Shown: positions 33,336 through 42,471, counted from the stretch's first letter. The stretch: DNA of 42,471 nt from an uncultured Clostridia bacterium (GCA_934149305.1 CAKPEF010000016.1:1-42471), one strand, 5' to 3'. The notes: a model not told the origin generated them from the sequence alone. A program made the numbers and translations.

Positions 33336-35654
33336 CTATCTAGCTATTTCTGTTCCATCATCTGTCATTTCAAATGTATGAGTTCTTCTTGTTGCTTCAA
33401 CAATGTCTCCGATTAACTCATGTTTTCTTGAAACATCGCTAAATCCTGTTTTTGTCTTAGATGTAACTTCTGCTGGAGCTCTTAGTAGGTAGAAGTTGAT
33501 AAGTTGTGCAACTTCAGCTCTTGTTATTTTTTCATCTAATACGAACTCTGGATCATCAGAAGTAAGTGGAAGCATATTTAATCTTGCAAGTAATGTGATT
33601 TCTTCTATTGCCCAGTGTGTGTATACACGTTTACCATCTACTATATAATATTTTTTAGCATCATCATAAATTTTAACTAATTTATCTAATTCTTTGATTT
33701 CTAATCCGTCTATTCCTTCATCTTCAGCACCTTCTTGAATCATGCAAGCTAAAATTTTCATAAATTCTGCTTTTGTCATCATATTGTTTGGTCTGTATGT
33801 GTATGTGCCATCATCTTCTAAGTAACCATTTATTAAACCTGCTTTTGAAGCAGCTGTTATTGCTTGTTTTGCCTCTAAATATGTTTCGTTAATGTCTGTG
33901 TATTTTGTTGTGATTTCGCTTTCTCTAATGTTTGTATAATCTAATCCATAAATTCTTGCAAGAACTAGAGCACCTTCAGCTCTTGTAATCATATAATCTG
34001 GTCTAAATGTGTCTGCATCTGCATCACCATACATATATGGTTCATGTTCTACATCAATTTCTTCGCCATTTTCTACGATAATCATGTTGATTACAGTAGA
34101 TACATCTCTTACTTTTGAACCTTTATATATTGTTGCTGATGGATATATTGTATTTGCATCATCTTTTGATCTCTTTAATTTTGTATATTTAACTTTTGCC
34201 ACGATTGTTCCTGATTCATCTTCCTCAAGACCATCTTCAAATACCCATTCAATTTCATCATCTGAATTTACTTTTCCACCATCTAGGTCAACTACTTTGT
34301 AGTCAAGTGGTAAGTTTAATACTATTCTAACTTCATCGTTTATATCTTTTCCACCGTTTTTGTAGTCTATGTAATATGTTACAACTTCACCTAATTCATA
34401 AATGTTTTTATTAGCTTTCTCTTCTTCTTCAGAATCATTTCTTAATGATACAGAAAGCTCTGAAATATCATCATTTTCTTCCATCCATGGTTCGATGTCT
34501 AATATTCTATCGTTATGATTTGTTCCTTCAACTACGAAATAATACTTTTGAGTAATAGTATTTGTTGTATCTCTACCATCTGCACATAAACCATCGTTAT
34601 ATAATGCATTTACTGATAAGAAATATGTTTTTCCAGCTTTTACACTGCTTGGAATTGTGAAAGTGCATTCTGAAGCGCGTGTATTTTTAAAAGTTGAATC
34701 TTCACTCCATCTCGTTTGAATGTGATAAACATTGTTTGCTGGTGTTGCTTTTATTACTATTTTATCTCCAGCTTTTACAACTGTTGTTGAAAGTTTTGCT
34801 AATACTTTTGAATCTTTACTTACTGTTAAACCTCTTGTGCTTGGAACTGTTGTTGGTGTAGGTGTAGGTGTCTTTGTTGGTGTTGGAGTTTTTGTTGGTG
34901 TAGGTGTTGGTTTACTCTCTTTTAACTTAAAGTAATAGTATTGAGGTTCTGTAGCAGATGGTTGCTTACCATCTACGCATAAGCCATCGTTATACAATGC
35001 ATTAACTGCCAATTTATAAACTTTACCTACTACAAAACTTGATGGTATTACTACTGAGCAATTTGAATTTTTTACTTTAGTAGCAGTAGTATCTACTGCC
35101 CATCTGTATTGAATGTTATTAACTTCACTTTTTGGTGCTGCTTGAATTGCTATTTTGTCGCCGATTTCAACTTCTGTTGTTGAATCAACTTTTAATGTTG
35201 TTGAACCATATTTTGCTGTTAATTTTTTGTTTCCTAAATTAGTATCTGTTGGGTAAACTAGTGTATATTTCATCCAACCTGTTTTTGTAATTGTATTTTT
35301 GCTACCATTATCATTTTCAGCTATAGCTTCAATATATAGATTAATTACTGTTCCATTTGCTTTATATGGTACATCAATTGTAATCTTATTTGAATAGATA
35401 TCTATTGTTGGATCGTTTCCATATGCATAACCTATTCTTTCTATAGCAGCTTTACTTGATGATGCACTAACAGTTATTCTTTCGCCACCTTGTACATCAT
35501 ATCTGCCACCATTTGTTAATGTTGTTGTGCCCATTTTAACTGTCATGCTTACTTGGCAAGCTTCTGTAGCATTTACTTTAATTACTGGTATAATTACCAA
35601 TGCTAGCATTATTATGCTTAATATTAGTGATATTCTCTTTTTCATAATATCCAT
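33336..35654 (-). CDS. Large S-layer-homology surface protein with repeated Ig-like modules
   Basis: A 772-residue exported protein. The signal peptide (KKRISLILSIIMLALVIIP) is followed by three similar modules at about 36-130, 140-250 and 280-370. The second and third share RW, AVNALYNDGLCVDG/SVNALYNDGLCADG and YYF. A proline-threonine linker (KTPTPTKTPTPT) lies between them near 253-276. A DUF11-like domain follows (about 390-510) and three SLH segments at the end (about 560-760). It is likely an S-layer or cell surface protein held by secondary wall polymer. Start ATG at 35654 with AGGAGG eight bases upstream. Confidence 0.88.
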   Translation of the reverse strand: MDIMKKRISLILSIIMLALVIIPVIKVNATEACQVSMTVKMGTTTLTNGGRYDVQGGERITVSASSSKAAIERIGYAYGNDPTIDIYSNKITIDVPYKANGTVINLYIEAIAENDNGSKNTITKTGWMKYTLVYPTDTNLGNKKLTAKYGSTTLKVDSTTEVEIGDKIAIQAAPKSEVNNIQYRWAVDTTATKVKNSNCSVVIPSSFVVGKVYKLAVNALYNDGLCVDGKQPSATEPQYYYFKLKESKPTPTPTKTPTPTKTPTPTPTTVPSTRGLTVSKDSKVLAKLSTTVVKAGDKIVIKATPANNVYHIQTRWSEDSTFKNTRASECTFTIPSSVKAGKTYFLSVNALYNDGLCADGRDTTNTITQKYYFVVEGTNHNDRILDIEPWMEENDDISELSVSLRNDSEEEEKANKNIYELGEVVTYYIDYKNGGKDINDEVRIVLNLPLDYKVVDLDGGKVNSDDEIEWVFEDGLEEDESGTIVAKVKYTKLKRSKDDANTIYPSATIYKGSKVRDVSTVINMIIVENGEEIDVEHEPYMYGDADADTFRPDYMITRAEGALVLARIYGLDYTNIRESEITTKYTDINETYLEAKQAITAASKAGLINGYLEDDGTYTYRPNNMMTKAEFMKILACMIQEGAEDEGIDGLEIKELDKLVKIYDDAKKYYIVDGKRVYTHWAIEEITLLARLNMLPLTSDDPEFVLDEKITRAEVAQLINFYLLRAPAEVTSKTKTGFSDVSRKHELIGDIVEATRRTHTFEMTDDGTEIAR

Positions 35655-35791
35655 AATCTAAACCTCCTAAATCTTTCGTGTTTTTCACTACCGTATATTA
35701 TAATAACACAACTTCTTCCAAAAATCAACTATATTATGTAAATTTAGCCAAGAATTTTATAAATTTATGCCTTTTTTGTGTCTTTTTTCTA

Positions 35792-35820
35792 TTGACAATT
35801 GTTTTTTAGTAACATATACT
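35792..35820 (+). promoter_or_regulatory. Sigma-A promoter of tRNA-Leu
   Basis: TTGACA at 35792-35797 and TATACT at 35815-35820, spacing 17, 20 bases before the tRNA. It is the best-matched promoter in the window. Confidence 0.85.
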
Positions 35821-35840
35821 TTATATATTCTGTGTTTTAT

Positions 35841-35923
35841 GCCGATGTGGCGGAACTGGCAGACGCACATGACTCAAAATCATGCGGGAAACCATGTGGG
35901 TTCGAGTCCCACCATCGGTACCA
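35841..35923 (+). tRNA. tRNA-Leu(CAA)
   Basis: GCCGATG pairs with CATCGGT (first pair G-U). The anticodon arm is CATGA, loop CTCAAAA, TCATG, so the anticodon is CAA, reading TTG. The T arm is GTGGG TTCGAGT CCCAC. The CCA is encoded. A promoter and a strong terminator flank it, so it is transcribed alone. Confidence 0.95.
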
Positions 35924-35958
35924 AAAAACCAAGTTTGTTCTTGCAAACTTGGTTTTTT
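35923..35958 (+). terminator. Terminator of tRNA-Leu
   Basis: AAAAAACCAAGTTTG and CAAACTTGGTTTTTT form a perfect 15-bp stem around TTCTTG. It begins at the last base of the CCA and can also stop the facing hydrolase gene. Confidence 0.92.
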
Positions 35959-35964
35959 CTTTTC

Positions 35965-36609
35965 TTATCCATTTTGATCTAATTTGTCATAAAATTCCTT
36001 TTCTTCTCTTATTATTGTTATTGCGCCATGACCTGGATAAACAATTGTATTATCAGGTAGTTTAAGTAGTTTGTCTTTTATTGACCACATTATTTCTCTT
36101 TCTGAACCTGTTTTTAAGTCTGTTCTCCCATAAACTCTTTTAAACATTGTGTCGCCCGTAAAAACTGCATCTTTTATTAGTATACTCATGCTACCAGCCG
36201 TATGCCCCGGTGTGTGTATTATTGTTGCCTTTAATCCTCCAAATTCTATTATATCTCCATCTTTTACTAATATGTCTGCCTCTATATAGTTTTCTGGTAA
36301 TCCCAAAAAACTGCACAAATTTATTGTATCATCTGTTAATCCTACCTTATCATCTTCATTTATTACTACTTTTATTCTTGGATAATTTTTTCTAAGTTCT
36401 TTAAGTCCAGCTATATGATCTCCATGGCAGTGAGTTAATATGACATATTTTAATTTTATATTCATGTTTTCTACATAATTATATATTTTGTCTATTCCAC
36501 CTGCCGCATCTATTAAAATTCCCTCTTTTGTTTCCTCATCAGCGACTACATACATATTAGTGTATATAGTTGCATTTCCTGGCATTACTCTAAAAGTCTT
36601 TAATAACAT
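35965..36609 (-). CDS. Metallo-beta-lactamase fold hydrolase (glyoxalase II-like)
   Basis: A 214-residue single-domain protein. The metal motif is THCHGDHIAGL (about 61-71), followed by HTPGHTAGSMSIL (about 135-147), FTGDTMF and a final YPGHGAI. This fits glyoxalase II-like thioester hydrolases that occur next to rel genes in Clostridia. Substrate unproven. AAAGGGA precedes the ATG, and the gene lies 33 bases after rel. Confidence 0.9.
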   Translation of the reverse strand: MLLKTFRVMPGNATIYTNMYVVADEETKEGILIDAAGGIDKIYNYVENMNIKLKYVILTHCHGDHIAGLKELRKNYPRIKVVINEDDKVGLTDDTINLCSFLGLPENYIEADILVKDGDIIEFGGLKATIIHTPGHTAGSMSILIKDAVFTGDTMFKRVYGRTDLKTGSEREIMWSIKDKLLKLPDNTIVYPGHGAITIIREEKEFYDKLDQNG

Positions 36610-36642
36610 TTTACATCCCTTTCTATATTTATATGATAGTTT

Positions 36643-38814
36643 TTATTTTTGTCTATGTACATCGTATACGCTATCTACTTTTCTTACTGCTTTTATTACC
36701 TTATTTAGTTTGTCTATGTCTTCTACCTCTAGGCCAACATTTATAATAGCTACTCGATCGTTATTTACTGTTCTTGCATTTATTGATACCATTTTTGCTT
36801 TTAAGTCTCCTATTGCTACTGTAATGTCCGCCATTAGGCCTGCTCTATCATTTGCATATATTTCTAAATCAGCCATATAAGATGCTTTGTTTTCTTTGTA
36901 CCATGATACTTCTATTATTCTTTGCTCATCAGATAATAAGTCTTTACAATTTACGCAGTCTGCTCTATGAACAGATACGCCTCTTCCTTTTGTTATGTAT
37001 CCTATTATTTCATCTCCTGGAAGCGGATTACAACATCTTGATAGTTTTACCAAACAATTATCTATGCCTTTTACGATAACTCCTGATTTTGAGACCTTGC
37101 TTCTATCTGCCGGTTTTGCTTCTCTTAATTCGTTTATTTTATTTTCTATTTCTTCTTCTTTATTTTCTTTTTTGTATTCCTCTAACAGTCTTGTAATTAT
37201 TTTTGCGGCAGATATTGCGCCAAATCCTATTGCGGCATAACAATCTTCTAATGTATTATACTTGTACTTTTCTAAAGCTTTGTTTACCCATTCTGTTTTA
37301 AATAGGTCTGCAAATGACATTCCTATTCTTTTTAATTCTTTTTCGATTTGTTCTTTGCCTTTTAGTATATTTTCATCTCTCAAAGCTTTTTTGAACCAGT
37401 TTTGTATTTTATTTCTTGCTTGTGTTGTTTTTACTATCTTTAGCCAATCTCTACTTGGTCCTTTAGCCGAATCTGATGTGATGATTTCAACTATGTCTCC
37501 ATTTGAAAGCTTTGTAGTTATTGGTACTATTTTGCCATTTACTTTTGCTCCAGTCATTCTATGACCAACTTGTTCGTGTATCATATAAGCCAAGTCTATT
37601 GGCGTACTACCTGTTGGTAACGATTTTATATCTCCTTTTGGGGTAAAAACAAAAACTTCCTCATCAAATAGATCGAATTTTAATTTACTTAAAAACTCTT
37701 TATCATCATTTGTTTCTTTTTGCCATTCTATTGCTTCTCTAAGCCATGATAATTTTTCATCAGATGCGCTTACGCTCTTTCCTTCTTTATATGCCCAGTG
37801 CGCTGCTATACCATATTCAGCTACTCTATGCATGTCCCATGTTCTTATTTGAACTTCAAATGGTGTTCCCTCTGTACCTATCAATGTTGTATGTAGCGAT
37901 TGGTACATGTTTGGCTTTGGCATTGATATGTAATCTTTAAATCTGCCAGGCATTGGTTTATACAGTTCGTGAACCAGGCCTAATGCAGCATAACAATCTT
38001 TCACTGAATTTACTATTATTCTCATTGCAAATAAGTCATATATTTGGTCTAATGTCTTGTTGTCTTTTTTCATTTTTCTGTAGATACTATAGAAGTGCTT
38101 TGGTCGCCCATACACTTCTGCTTCTATTTTCATTTCTTTTAATTTTTTTCTTATTTCTACTATGATGTCATTTATAAATTTTTCTCTTTCTTCTCTTCTT
38201 TTGTTTATTCCATCAACAAGTTCTGCATATGCTTCTGGCTCCATATATAAAAAGCTTAAATCTTCAAGCTCCCATTTAATAGAGTATATTCCGAGCCTAT
38301 TAGCAAGTGGTGCGTACAATTGCATTGTCTCTTTAGCAATTGCATATTTTCTATCATCGCTTAAATGTTTAAGTGTTCTCATATTGTGAAGCCTATCCGC
38401 CAACTTTATCATAAGGACACGGATGTCTTTTGCCATTGCCATAAAAAATTTTCTATAGTTTTCTACTTGTTCTTCTTCTTTGTCTAGATAATGTGCAATT
38501 TTTCCAAGTTTTGTTACTCCATCAACTAAGTTTGCTATTTCTTCTCCAAATTCTGCGACTATCATTTCTCTTGTGACTTCTGTATCTTCAACAACATCAT
38601 GTAACAAAGCTGCACATATAGCATTATCATCTAATTCTAATGTAGAAACGATATAAGCTACTTCTAAAGGGTGAATTATATATGGTTCACCAGATTTTCT
38701 AACTTGTCCCTCATGATAATGTTTAGCAAATTCGTACGCCTTATTTATCAACCTACTATTAGATTTTTTATTGTATTTTTTTGTACTTTTTATTATGTCT
38801 TCAATTGTTGCCAT
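36643..38814 (-). CDS. rel: Bifunctional (p)ppGpp synthetase/hydrolase Rel
   Basis: A 723-residue Rel/SpoT homologue. The hydrolase HD domain shows AALLHDVVEDT (about 69-79). The synthetase region has GRPKHFYSIYRKM and DLFAMRIIV. It is followed by a TGS domain (VFTPKGDIKSLPTGSTPID), the zinc-finger-like VKLSRCCNPLPGDEI with GRGVSVHRADCVNC, and a C-terminal ACT domain. The hydrolase site is intact, so it can both make and break the alarmone. It follows recJ by 27 bases. apt, often between them, is absent. Confidence 0.96.
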   Translation of the reverse strand: MATIEDIIKSTKKYNKKSNSRLINKAYEFAKHYHEGQVRKSGEPYIIHPLEVAYIVSTLELDDNAICAALLHDVVEDTEVTREMIVAEFGEEIANLVDGVTKLGKIAHYLDKEEEQVENYRKFFMAMAKDIRVLMIKLADRLHNMRTLKHLSDDRKYAIAKETMQLYAPLANRLGIYSIKWELEDLSFLYMEPEAYAELVDGINKRREEREKFINDIIVEIRKKLKEMKIEAEVYGRPKHFYSIYRKMKKDNKTLDQIYDLFAMRIIVNSVKDCYAALGLVHELYKPMPGRFKDYISMPKPNMYQSLHTTLIGTEGTPFEVQIRTWDMHRVAEYGIAAHWAYKEGKSVSASDEKLSWLREAIEWQKETNDDKEFLSKLKFDLFDEEVFVFTPKGDIKSLPTGSTPIDLAYMIHEQVGHRMTGAKVNGKIVPITTKLSNGDIVEIITSDSAKGPSRDWLKIVKTTQARNKIQNWFKKALRDENILKGKEQIEKELKRIGMSFADLFKTEWVNKALEKYKYNTLEDCYAAIGFGAISAAKIITRLLEEYKKENKEEEIENKINELREAKPADRSKVSKSGVIVKGIDNCLVKLSRCCNPLPGDEIIGYITKGRGVSVHRADCVNCKDLLSDEQRIIEVSWYKENKASYMADLEIYANDRAGLMADITVAIGDLKAKMVSINARTVNNDRVAIINVGLEVEDIDKLNKVIKAVRKVDSVYDVHRQK

Positions 38815-38841
38815 AACAACACCTCTTTTCTTTATCTATGA

Positions 38842-40530
38842 TTACAGACTCTTTTTTATATCTTTTACATTAAATTGTATTTTTTCTATATTATTAAATC
38901 TGTTGATGTCAAGATAATGTAACACATCAATCTTGTCACCTATTTTTATGCTATACTGCTTATCTCCCATGTTAAATGCTATTGCATCATAAACATTACT
39001 ACCGTCTTTTAATAATAATTTTAAATGTTTATTATTTGAAAGTGCTCTAATTCCATCAACTTTTATATTTTTATATACAAATGTTGGCAGTGGGTTTGCT
39101 TCTCCATATGGCTCTAATATTTCTAATTCGCTTAATCTTTCCATCGATATTGAATTTGAATCTATATATGAATCGATTTTAATTGTAGGCACACTTTCTT
39201 TATCTATAACAGTTGCTGCATATTCATTTATATCTCTTCGAAAGTCTTCAAAATTTTCTTTTTTTACTGTAAGTCCTATTGCCATTTCATGTCCACCAAA
39301 TTTTAATAAGTCTTTTCCACATACCGAAAGTGCCTTATGCAAATCAAATCCCTCTATGCTTCTACCAGAGCCTTTACCTTCATTGCCTTCTAAGCATACA
39401 AGTATTGATGGCTTATAATACATTTCTGTTATTTTAGAAGCAACAATTCCTATTACACCATGATGCCATCCCTCTTCACCAACTACAATAACATCATCTT
39501 CGTATAGCTTTTTTTCTTCTATTATTTTTATTGCTTCATTCATTATTCTTTTTTCTACTTCTTGTCTTTCTCTGTTTATTTCATTTAATTCTTTTGCTAT
39601 TTCTTCTGCTTTATTTAAGTCATTTGTAAGCAAAAGCTCTAATGCTAAGTCTGCTTTTCCCATTCTACCACATGCATTCATTCTTGGAGCAAGACCAAAA
39701 GAAATTAGTCCTGAATCGATTTTTTCATATCCTGCAAGTTTTATTAACGCTTTAAGTCCAATATTTCTAGTCTCTTTTACAAGCATTAAACCGTATTTTA
39801 CAATCACTCTATTTTCATCTACCAATGGTACTATATCTGCAACTGTCCCAAGACATACGATATCTAAGTATTTTAGATATTTCTTTCTGTCTAATCCTAA
39901 TTTTAGTGATATTGCTTGTATCAACTTAAAAGTAACTCCAACACCTGCCAAACTATTAAAAGGATATGTATTATCTCTTCTTTTTGGATCTATTACTGCA
40001 ATTGTATTTGGCATCTCTTCTGGACATTCATGATGGTCTGTAACTATGACTTCCATTCCTAAACTTTTAGCGTATTCTATTTCATCATGTGCAGAAATAC
40101 CGCAGTCAACAGTTATAAGTAAATTGGTTCCGTTTTCTTTTATCTTTTTTATTGCTTCGTTGTTTAATCCATATCCCTCTTCTAATCTACTTGGAAGATA
40201 GTACCCTACATTTGCACCTAATTCATCTAAGAATTTTTTTAGCACAGCTATACTTGTTATTCCATCAACATCATAATCGCCATAAATTGTTATTTTTTCT
40301 TTATGCTCATATGCTTCAATTATTCTATCAACTGCTATTTGCATATCGTTTATTAAAAATGGATCATATAGATCATCAATTTTTGGATATAAAAACTTTT
40401 TTATTCTTTCGCTTTCTTTTAAGTTTCTATTTATAAGTATTCTTGCTAGCAATTCAGAAATATTGTTTTCGCTCATTACCTTTTCTAATTCTTTTTCATC
40501 TGCTTCATAATATTCCCATTTTTTTATCAT
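38842..40530 (-). CDS. recJ: Single-stranded-DNA-specific exonuclease RecJ
   Basis: A 562-residue DHH-family nuclease. TIYGDYDVDGITS (about 78-90), ITVDCGISAHDEI and VTDHHECPEEMP (about 155-166) are the DHH motifs, and the DHHA1 GSGRSIEGFDLHKAL and GGHEMAIGLTV follow. The OB-fold ends the protein. It degrades single-stranded DNA 5' to 3' in recombination and mismatch repair. A promoter lies upstream. At 562 residues it is the short RecJ form. Confidence 0.96.
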   Translation of the reverse strand: MIKKWEYYEADEKELEKVMSENNISELLARILINRNLKESERIKKFLYPKIDDLYDPFLINDMQIAVDRIIEAYEHKEKITIYGDYDVDGITSIAVLKKFLDELGANVGYYLPSRLEEGYGLNNEAIKKIKENGTNLLITVDCGISAHDEIEYAKSLGMEVIVTDHHECPEEMPNTIAVIDPKRRDNTYPFNSLAGVGVTFKLIQAISLKLGLDRKKYLKYLDIVCLGTVADIVPLVDENRVIVKYGLMLVKETRNIGLKALIKLAGYEKIDSGLISFGLAPRMNACGRMGKADLALELLLTNDLNKAEEIAKELNEINRERQEVEKRIMNEAIKIIEEKKLYEDDVIVVGEEGWHHGVIGIVASKITEMYYKPSILVCLEGNEGKGSGRSIEGFDLHKALSVCGKDLLKFGGHEMAIGLTVKKENFEDFRRDINEYAATVIDKESVPTIKIDSYIDSNSISMERLSELEILEPYGEANPLPTFVYKNIKVDGIRALSNNKHLKLLLKDGSNVYDAIAFNMGDKQYSIKIGDKIDVLHYLDINRFNNIEKIQFNVKDIKKSL

Positions 40531-40563
40531 ATTTTCTCCTCATTTTATTATCATTTGTAAATA

Positions 40564-40592
40564 ATTTTATATCAAAAACATGCAGTTTTCAA
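40564..40592 (-). promoter_or_regulatory. Probable sigma-A promoter of recJ-rel
   Basis: TTGAAA (complement of 40587-40592) and TAAAAT (40564-40569) are 17 bases apart, about 35 bases before the recJ start. Confidence 0.55.
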
Positions 40593-40630
40593 GATATGCT
40601 ACAATAAAAATGAAAATCTAAAAAATGTAA

Positions 40631-40661
40631 AAAGTGGCTGGATATAACTCCAAGCCACCTT
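40631..40661 (-). terminator. Terminator of mtaD
   Basis: On the minus strand GTGGCTTGGA pairs with TCCAGCCAC (one bulge) and a T-run follows. It lies five bases beyond the mtaD stop codon. Confidence 0.85.
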
Positions 40662-40665
40662 TGCT

Positions 40666-41937
40666 TTAGCTAAATAATCTTCTTTTAATTCTAGCACATT
40701 CGTTTAGTACTTCTTCTTCATTTACTCCATTTATAATTCTATTTTCCATTACTATATTTCCATCTATTATACTTGTCTCTACATCTCCACCATCTACTGA
40801 ATATGCTAATGTCGAATATATATTATGAACTGGACATAAGTGTGGTTTATTCAAATTTATTATTATGATATCTGCTTTTTTTCCAACCTCTAACGAGCCT
40901 ACTTCACTATCTATTCCAAGTACTTCTGCGCCTTTTATCGTTGCCATTTTTAGCACATCTTCTGCGCTTACTGCTGTTGCGCTGTTGTACATTCCTTTTT
41001 GCATGTATGCAGCTAATTTTATTTCTAAAAACATATCTAATGTATTTGTGCTTCCTTGTCCATCTGTTCCCAATGCTACATTTATGCCGTTTTTTAATAA
41101 TTTAGTAATGTTGGCAAAACCACTACCTAGCTTCATATTACTAACTGGATTATGTACTACGCCTCCACTTATTTCTTTTAAAACTTCAATATCCTCATCA
41201 CTTATGTGAACTCCGTGAGCTAACATTACATGATAATTAAATAGTCCTAACTTCTTTAGATATTCTGTTACAGAAGATAGATATGTATTATTTATATAAT
41301 TTATTTCATCTTTTGTTTCTAAGTAGTGTATGTGTATTGGCGTGCCAAGTTTATCAGCAAGTTGTATTCCTTTTTTTATTGTGTCCGGAGGACATGTGTT
41401 TGGCGCATGAAGTCCAACACATATTTTTATTCTTCCATCACTTTTATTATGATAATTATTATAAAGCTCTTCTGCTTCATCTGCTTTTTTTATCATATCT
41501 TCGCCTTCGCCAATTATACATCTAGATAATATGGCTCTCATTTTTAATTTTTCCGCCATTTTGGCAATTTCATCTTCAAAGAAATACATGTCATTAAATG
41601 TTGTTGTTCCGCTCTTTATCATTTCTATTCCTGACAACATAGAAGCCCAATATGCATCATCAGCCACCATTTTATCTTCTATTGGCCACATCTTTTTTCT
41701 TAACCAATCACTTAGTGGCAACTCATCTGAGTAACCTCTAAAAATTGACATTGGCACATGTGTATGTGCATTTATTAGTCCTGGCATTACAATTTTGTCT
41801 GTTGCATCTATTACTTTGTCTGCCTCGGCATCTGTATTTCCTATAAAGACAATTCTGTCATCTTCTATTAGTAAATCTGTCTTTACTATATCAGAAACCA
41901 TAGAAACAACATAACCATTTTTTATTAGTGTTTTCAT
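40666..41937 (-). CDS. mtaD: 5-methylthioadenosine/S-adenosylhomocysteine deaminase
   Basis: A 423-residue amidohydrolase. Metal ligands are visible: GLINAHTHVPMS (HxH, near 55), the histidines of IHIHYLE and LAHGVHIS (near 190-235) and the aspartate in ALGTDGQGSTNTLDMFLE (near 290). The SxNT pattern and SNMKLGSG agree with the MTA/SAH deaminase group over guanine or cytosine deaminases. It recycles SAM by-products by deamination. GAAAGGAG precedes the ATG, and the gene is behind the YlbF-type gene. Confidence 0.88.
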   Translation of the reverse strand: MKTLIKNGYVVSMVSDIVKTDLLIEDDRIVFIGNTDAEADKVIDATDKIVMPGLINAHTHVPMSIFRGYSDELPLSDWLRKKMWPIEDKMVADDAYWASMLSGIEMIKSGTTTFNDMYFFEDEIAKMAEKLKMRAILSRCIIGEGEDMIKKADEAEELYNNYHNKSDGRIKICVGLHAPNTCPPDTIKKGIQLADKLGTPIHIHYLETKDEINYINNTYLSSVTEYLKKLGLFNYHVMLAHGVHISDEDIEVLKEISGGVVHNPVSNMKLGSGFANITKLLKNGINVALGTDGQGSTNTLDMFLEIKLAAYMQKGMYNSATAVSAEDVLKMATIKGAEVLGIDSEVGSLEVGKKADIIIINLNKPHLCPVHNIYSTLAYSVDGGDVETSIIDGNIVMENRIINGVNEEEVLNECARIKRRLFS

Positions 41938-41956
41938 AAACTTCTCCTTTCGTTTT

Positions 41957-42292
41957 TTATTCTATAATGTCTTTTAATCCTTCACTTATTATTTTGTATA
42001 TATCTGAAAGCATAACATCAAACTTTACTTCTTTATCAAAGAATTCTTTTATTTTTACATTGCTTGCAAGTATTTGATATAAGTTTTGCAATTTTTCCAT
42101 TTTTTCAGCTTCTGCCTCTTTGCCTTGCATCAAAAGAGATTGGACTTCCATTTGTTTTTCTCTAAATTCTTTTATTAACTCTTTGTTTTTTTCATCTTTA
42201 TATACTTCTTCTTTTATAATTAAATATTCTTTTACTTCTTCACTTTCTTTCATTGCTCTAACCAATTCATGCACTTTGTCATATGGATTCAT
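41957..42292 (-). CDS. YlbF/YmcA family regulator
   Basis: A 111-residue, almost entirely helical, charged protein (VHELVRAMKESEEVKEYL, KNKELIKEFREKQMEVQ). It matches the YlbF/YmcA family. In B. subtilis these proteins form a complex with YaaT that alters RNase Y and sporulation or competence control. Which paralogue it is cannot be told from one sequence. AGGAGG lies seven bases before the ATG, and the gene has a clear promoter. Confidence 0.85.
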   Translation of the reverse strand: MNPYDKVHELVRAMKESEEVKEYLIIKEEVYKDEKNKELIKEFREKQMEVQSLLMQGKEAEAEKMEKLQNLYQILASNVKIKEFFDKEVKFDVMLSDIYKIISEGLKDIIE

Positions 42293-42349
42293 ATTTAAAC
42301 CTCCTAATTTCTATAAACTAAAACTACACCATCTATCATTTATAGATTG

Positions 42350-42378
42350 ATTATCTATCAGTTTATAAAAAATGTCAA
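42350..42378 (-). promoter_or_regulatory. Sigma-A promoter of the YlbF-mtaD unit
   Basis: TTGACA (complement of 42373-42378) and GATAAT (42350-42355) are 17 bases apart on the minus strand, about 58 bases before the start codon. Confidence 0.75.
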
Positions 42379-42471
42379 GCATATGGAAATTCAAATATGA
42401 ATAATCAATGATAAAATCACCCTATAAAAGTTTTCAATGATTTGTTCACCCCTTTAATATATAATTAGGAG

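Noticed and set aside
34732..34935. A + strand ORF with a valine-glycine repeat
   Set aside because: It is the antisense of the proline-threonine linker of the SLH protein.
35767..36065. Two + strand ORFs across the tRNA
   Set aside because: They run through tRNA-Leu and its terminator and resemble no protein.
42440..42471. A start of a + strand gene after the TTAGGAG at the right edge
   Set aside because: The window ends before any start codon, so nothing can be supported.

Overview
The window is AT-rich DNA of an endospore-forming member of the Clostridia. spoVAE and spoIIM, an Asp23/AmaP envelope-stress cluster, SLH-domain surface proteins, an OLE RNA and gene orders such as pyrH-frr-uppS-cdsA-rseP all point there. 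I cannot name the species. I read 43 protein genes, one tRNA and one large structured RNA. Only spoVAE, a small zinc-ribbon gene and tRNA-Leu lie on the + strand.

Layout, left to right. 1-331: a duplicated intergenic element and a terminator. 332-3854: CBS protein, ychF, a U32 protein (trhP-like) and trmR, the last two forming a tRNA wobble-uridine modification pair. 3992-4357: spoVAE on the + strand. 4421-9433: one long minus-strand unit read asp23, amaP, DUF2273, nusB, xseA, xseB, divergent PAP2, OLE RNA, oapA. 9608-17424: an eight-gene unit read pyrH, frr, uppS, cdsA, rseP, priA, def, fmt. 17517-24054: a lipoyl-less E2-like protein, a CapD-type sugar dehydratase and O-antigen ligase, a Xer recombinase and spoIIM. 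24224-28830: a unit read yqeG, prepilin peptidase, M24 peptidase, DUF1189, tmcAL, rnhA. 28982-35654: the zinc-ribbon gene, an HD protein, a small membrane protein, a Cof phosphatase and two SLH proteins. 35841-42292: tRNA-Leu, a metallo-beta-lactamase-fold hydrolase, rel, recJ, mtaD and a YlbF-family gene.

The main discovery is about decoding. Five genes (oapA, xseA, capD-like, prepilin peptidase, yqeG) are each split by exactly one extra base. In every case the extra base is a C directly in front of a GGN glycine codon, so the 0-frame codon at the break is CGG. Skipping the C restores a full-length protein of the usual size, with its catalytic motifs. I checked by eye every CCG on the + strand that falls in a minus-strand gene, and every CGG in the two + strand genes. 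CGG occurs nowhere else in frame in about 12,700 codons. The pattern suggests that CGG is not read as arginine here and that ribosomes shift +1 at it, or that CGGN is read as a four-base glycine codon. Sequencing error is the main alternative, but it does not explain the identical codon phase and context.

Other points of interest are a hairpin that hides the long gap between Shine-Dalgarno and start codon in front of oapA, with a similar layout before the M24 peptidase. An intergenic hairpin repeat family occurs in at least seven copies. Isoprenoid genes are absent from the four places where relatives usually carry them.
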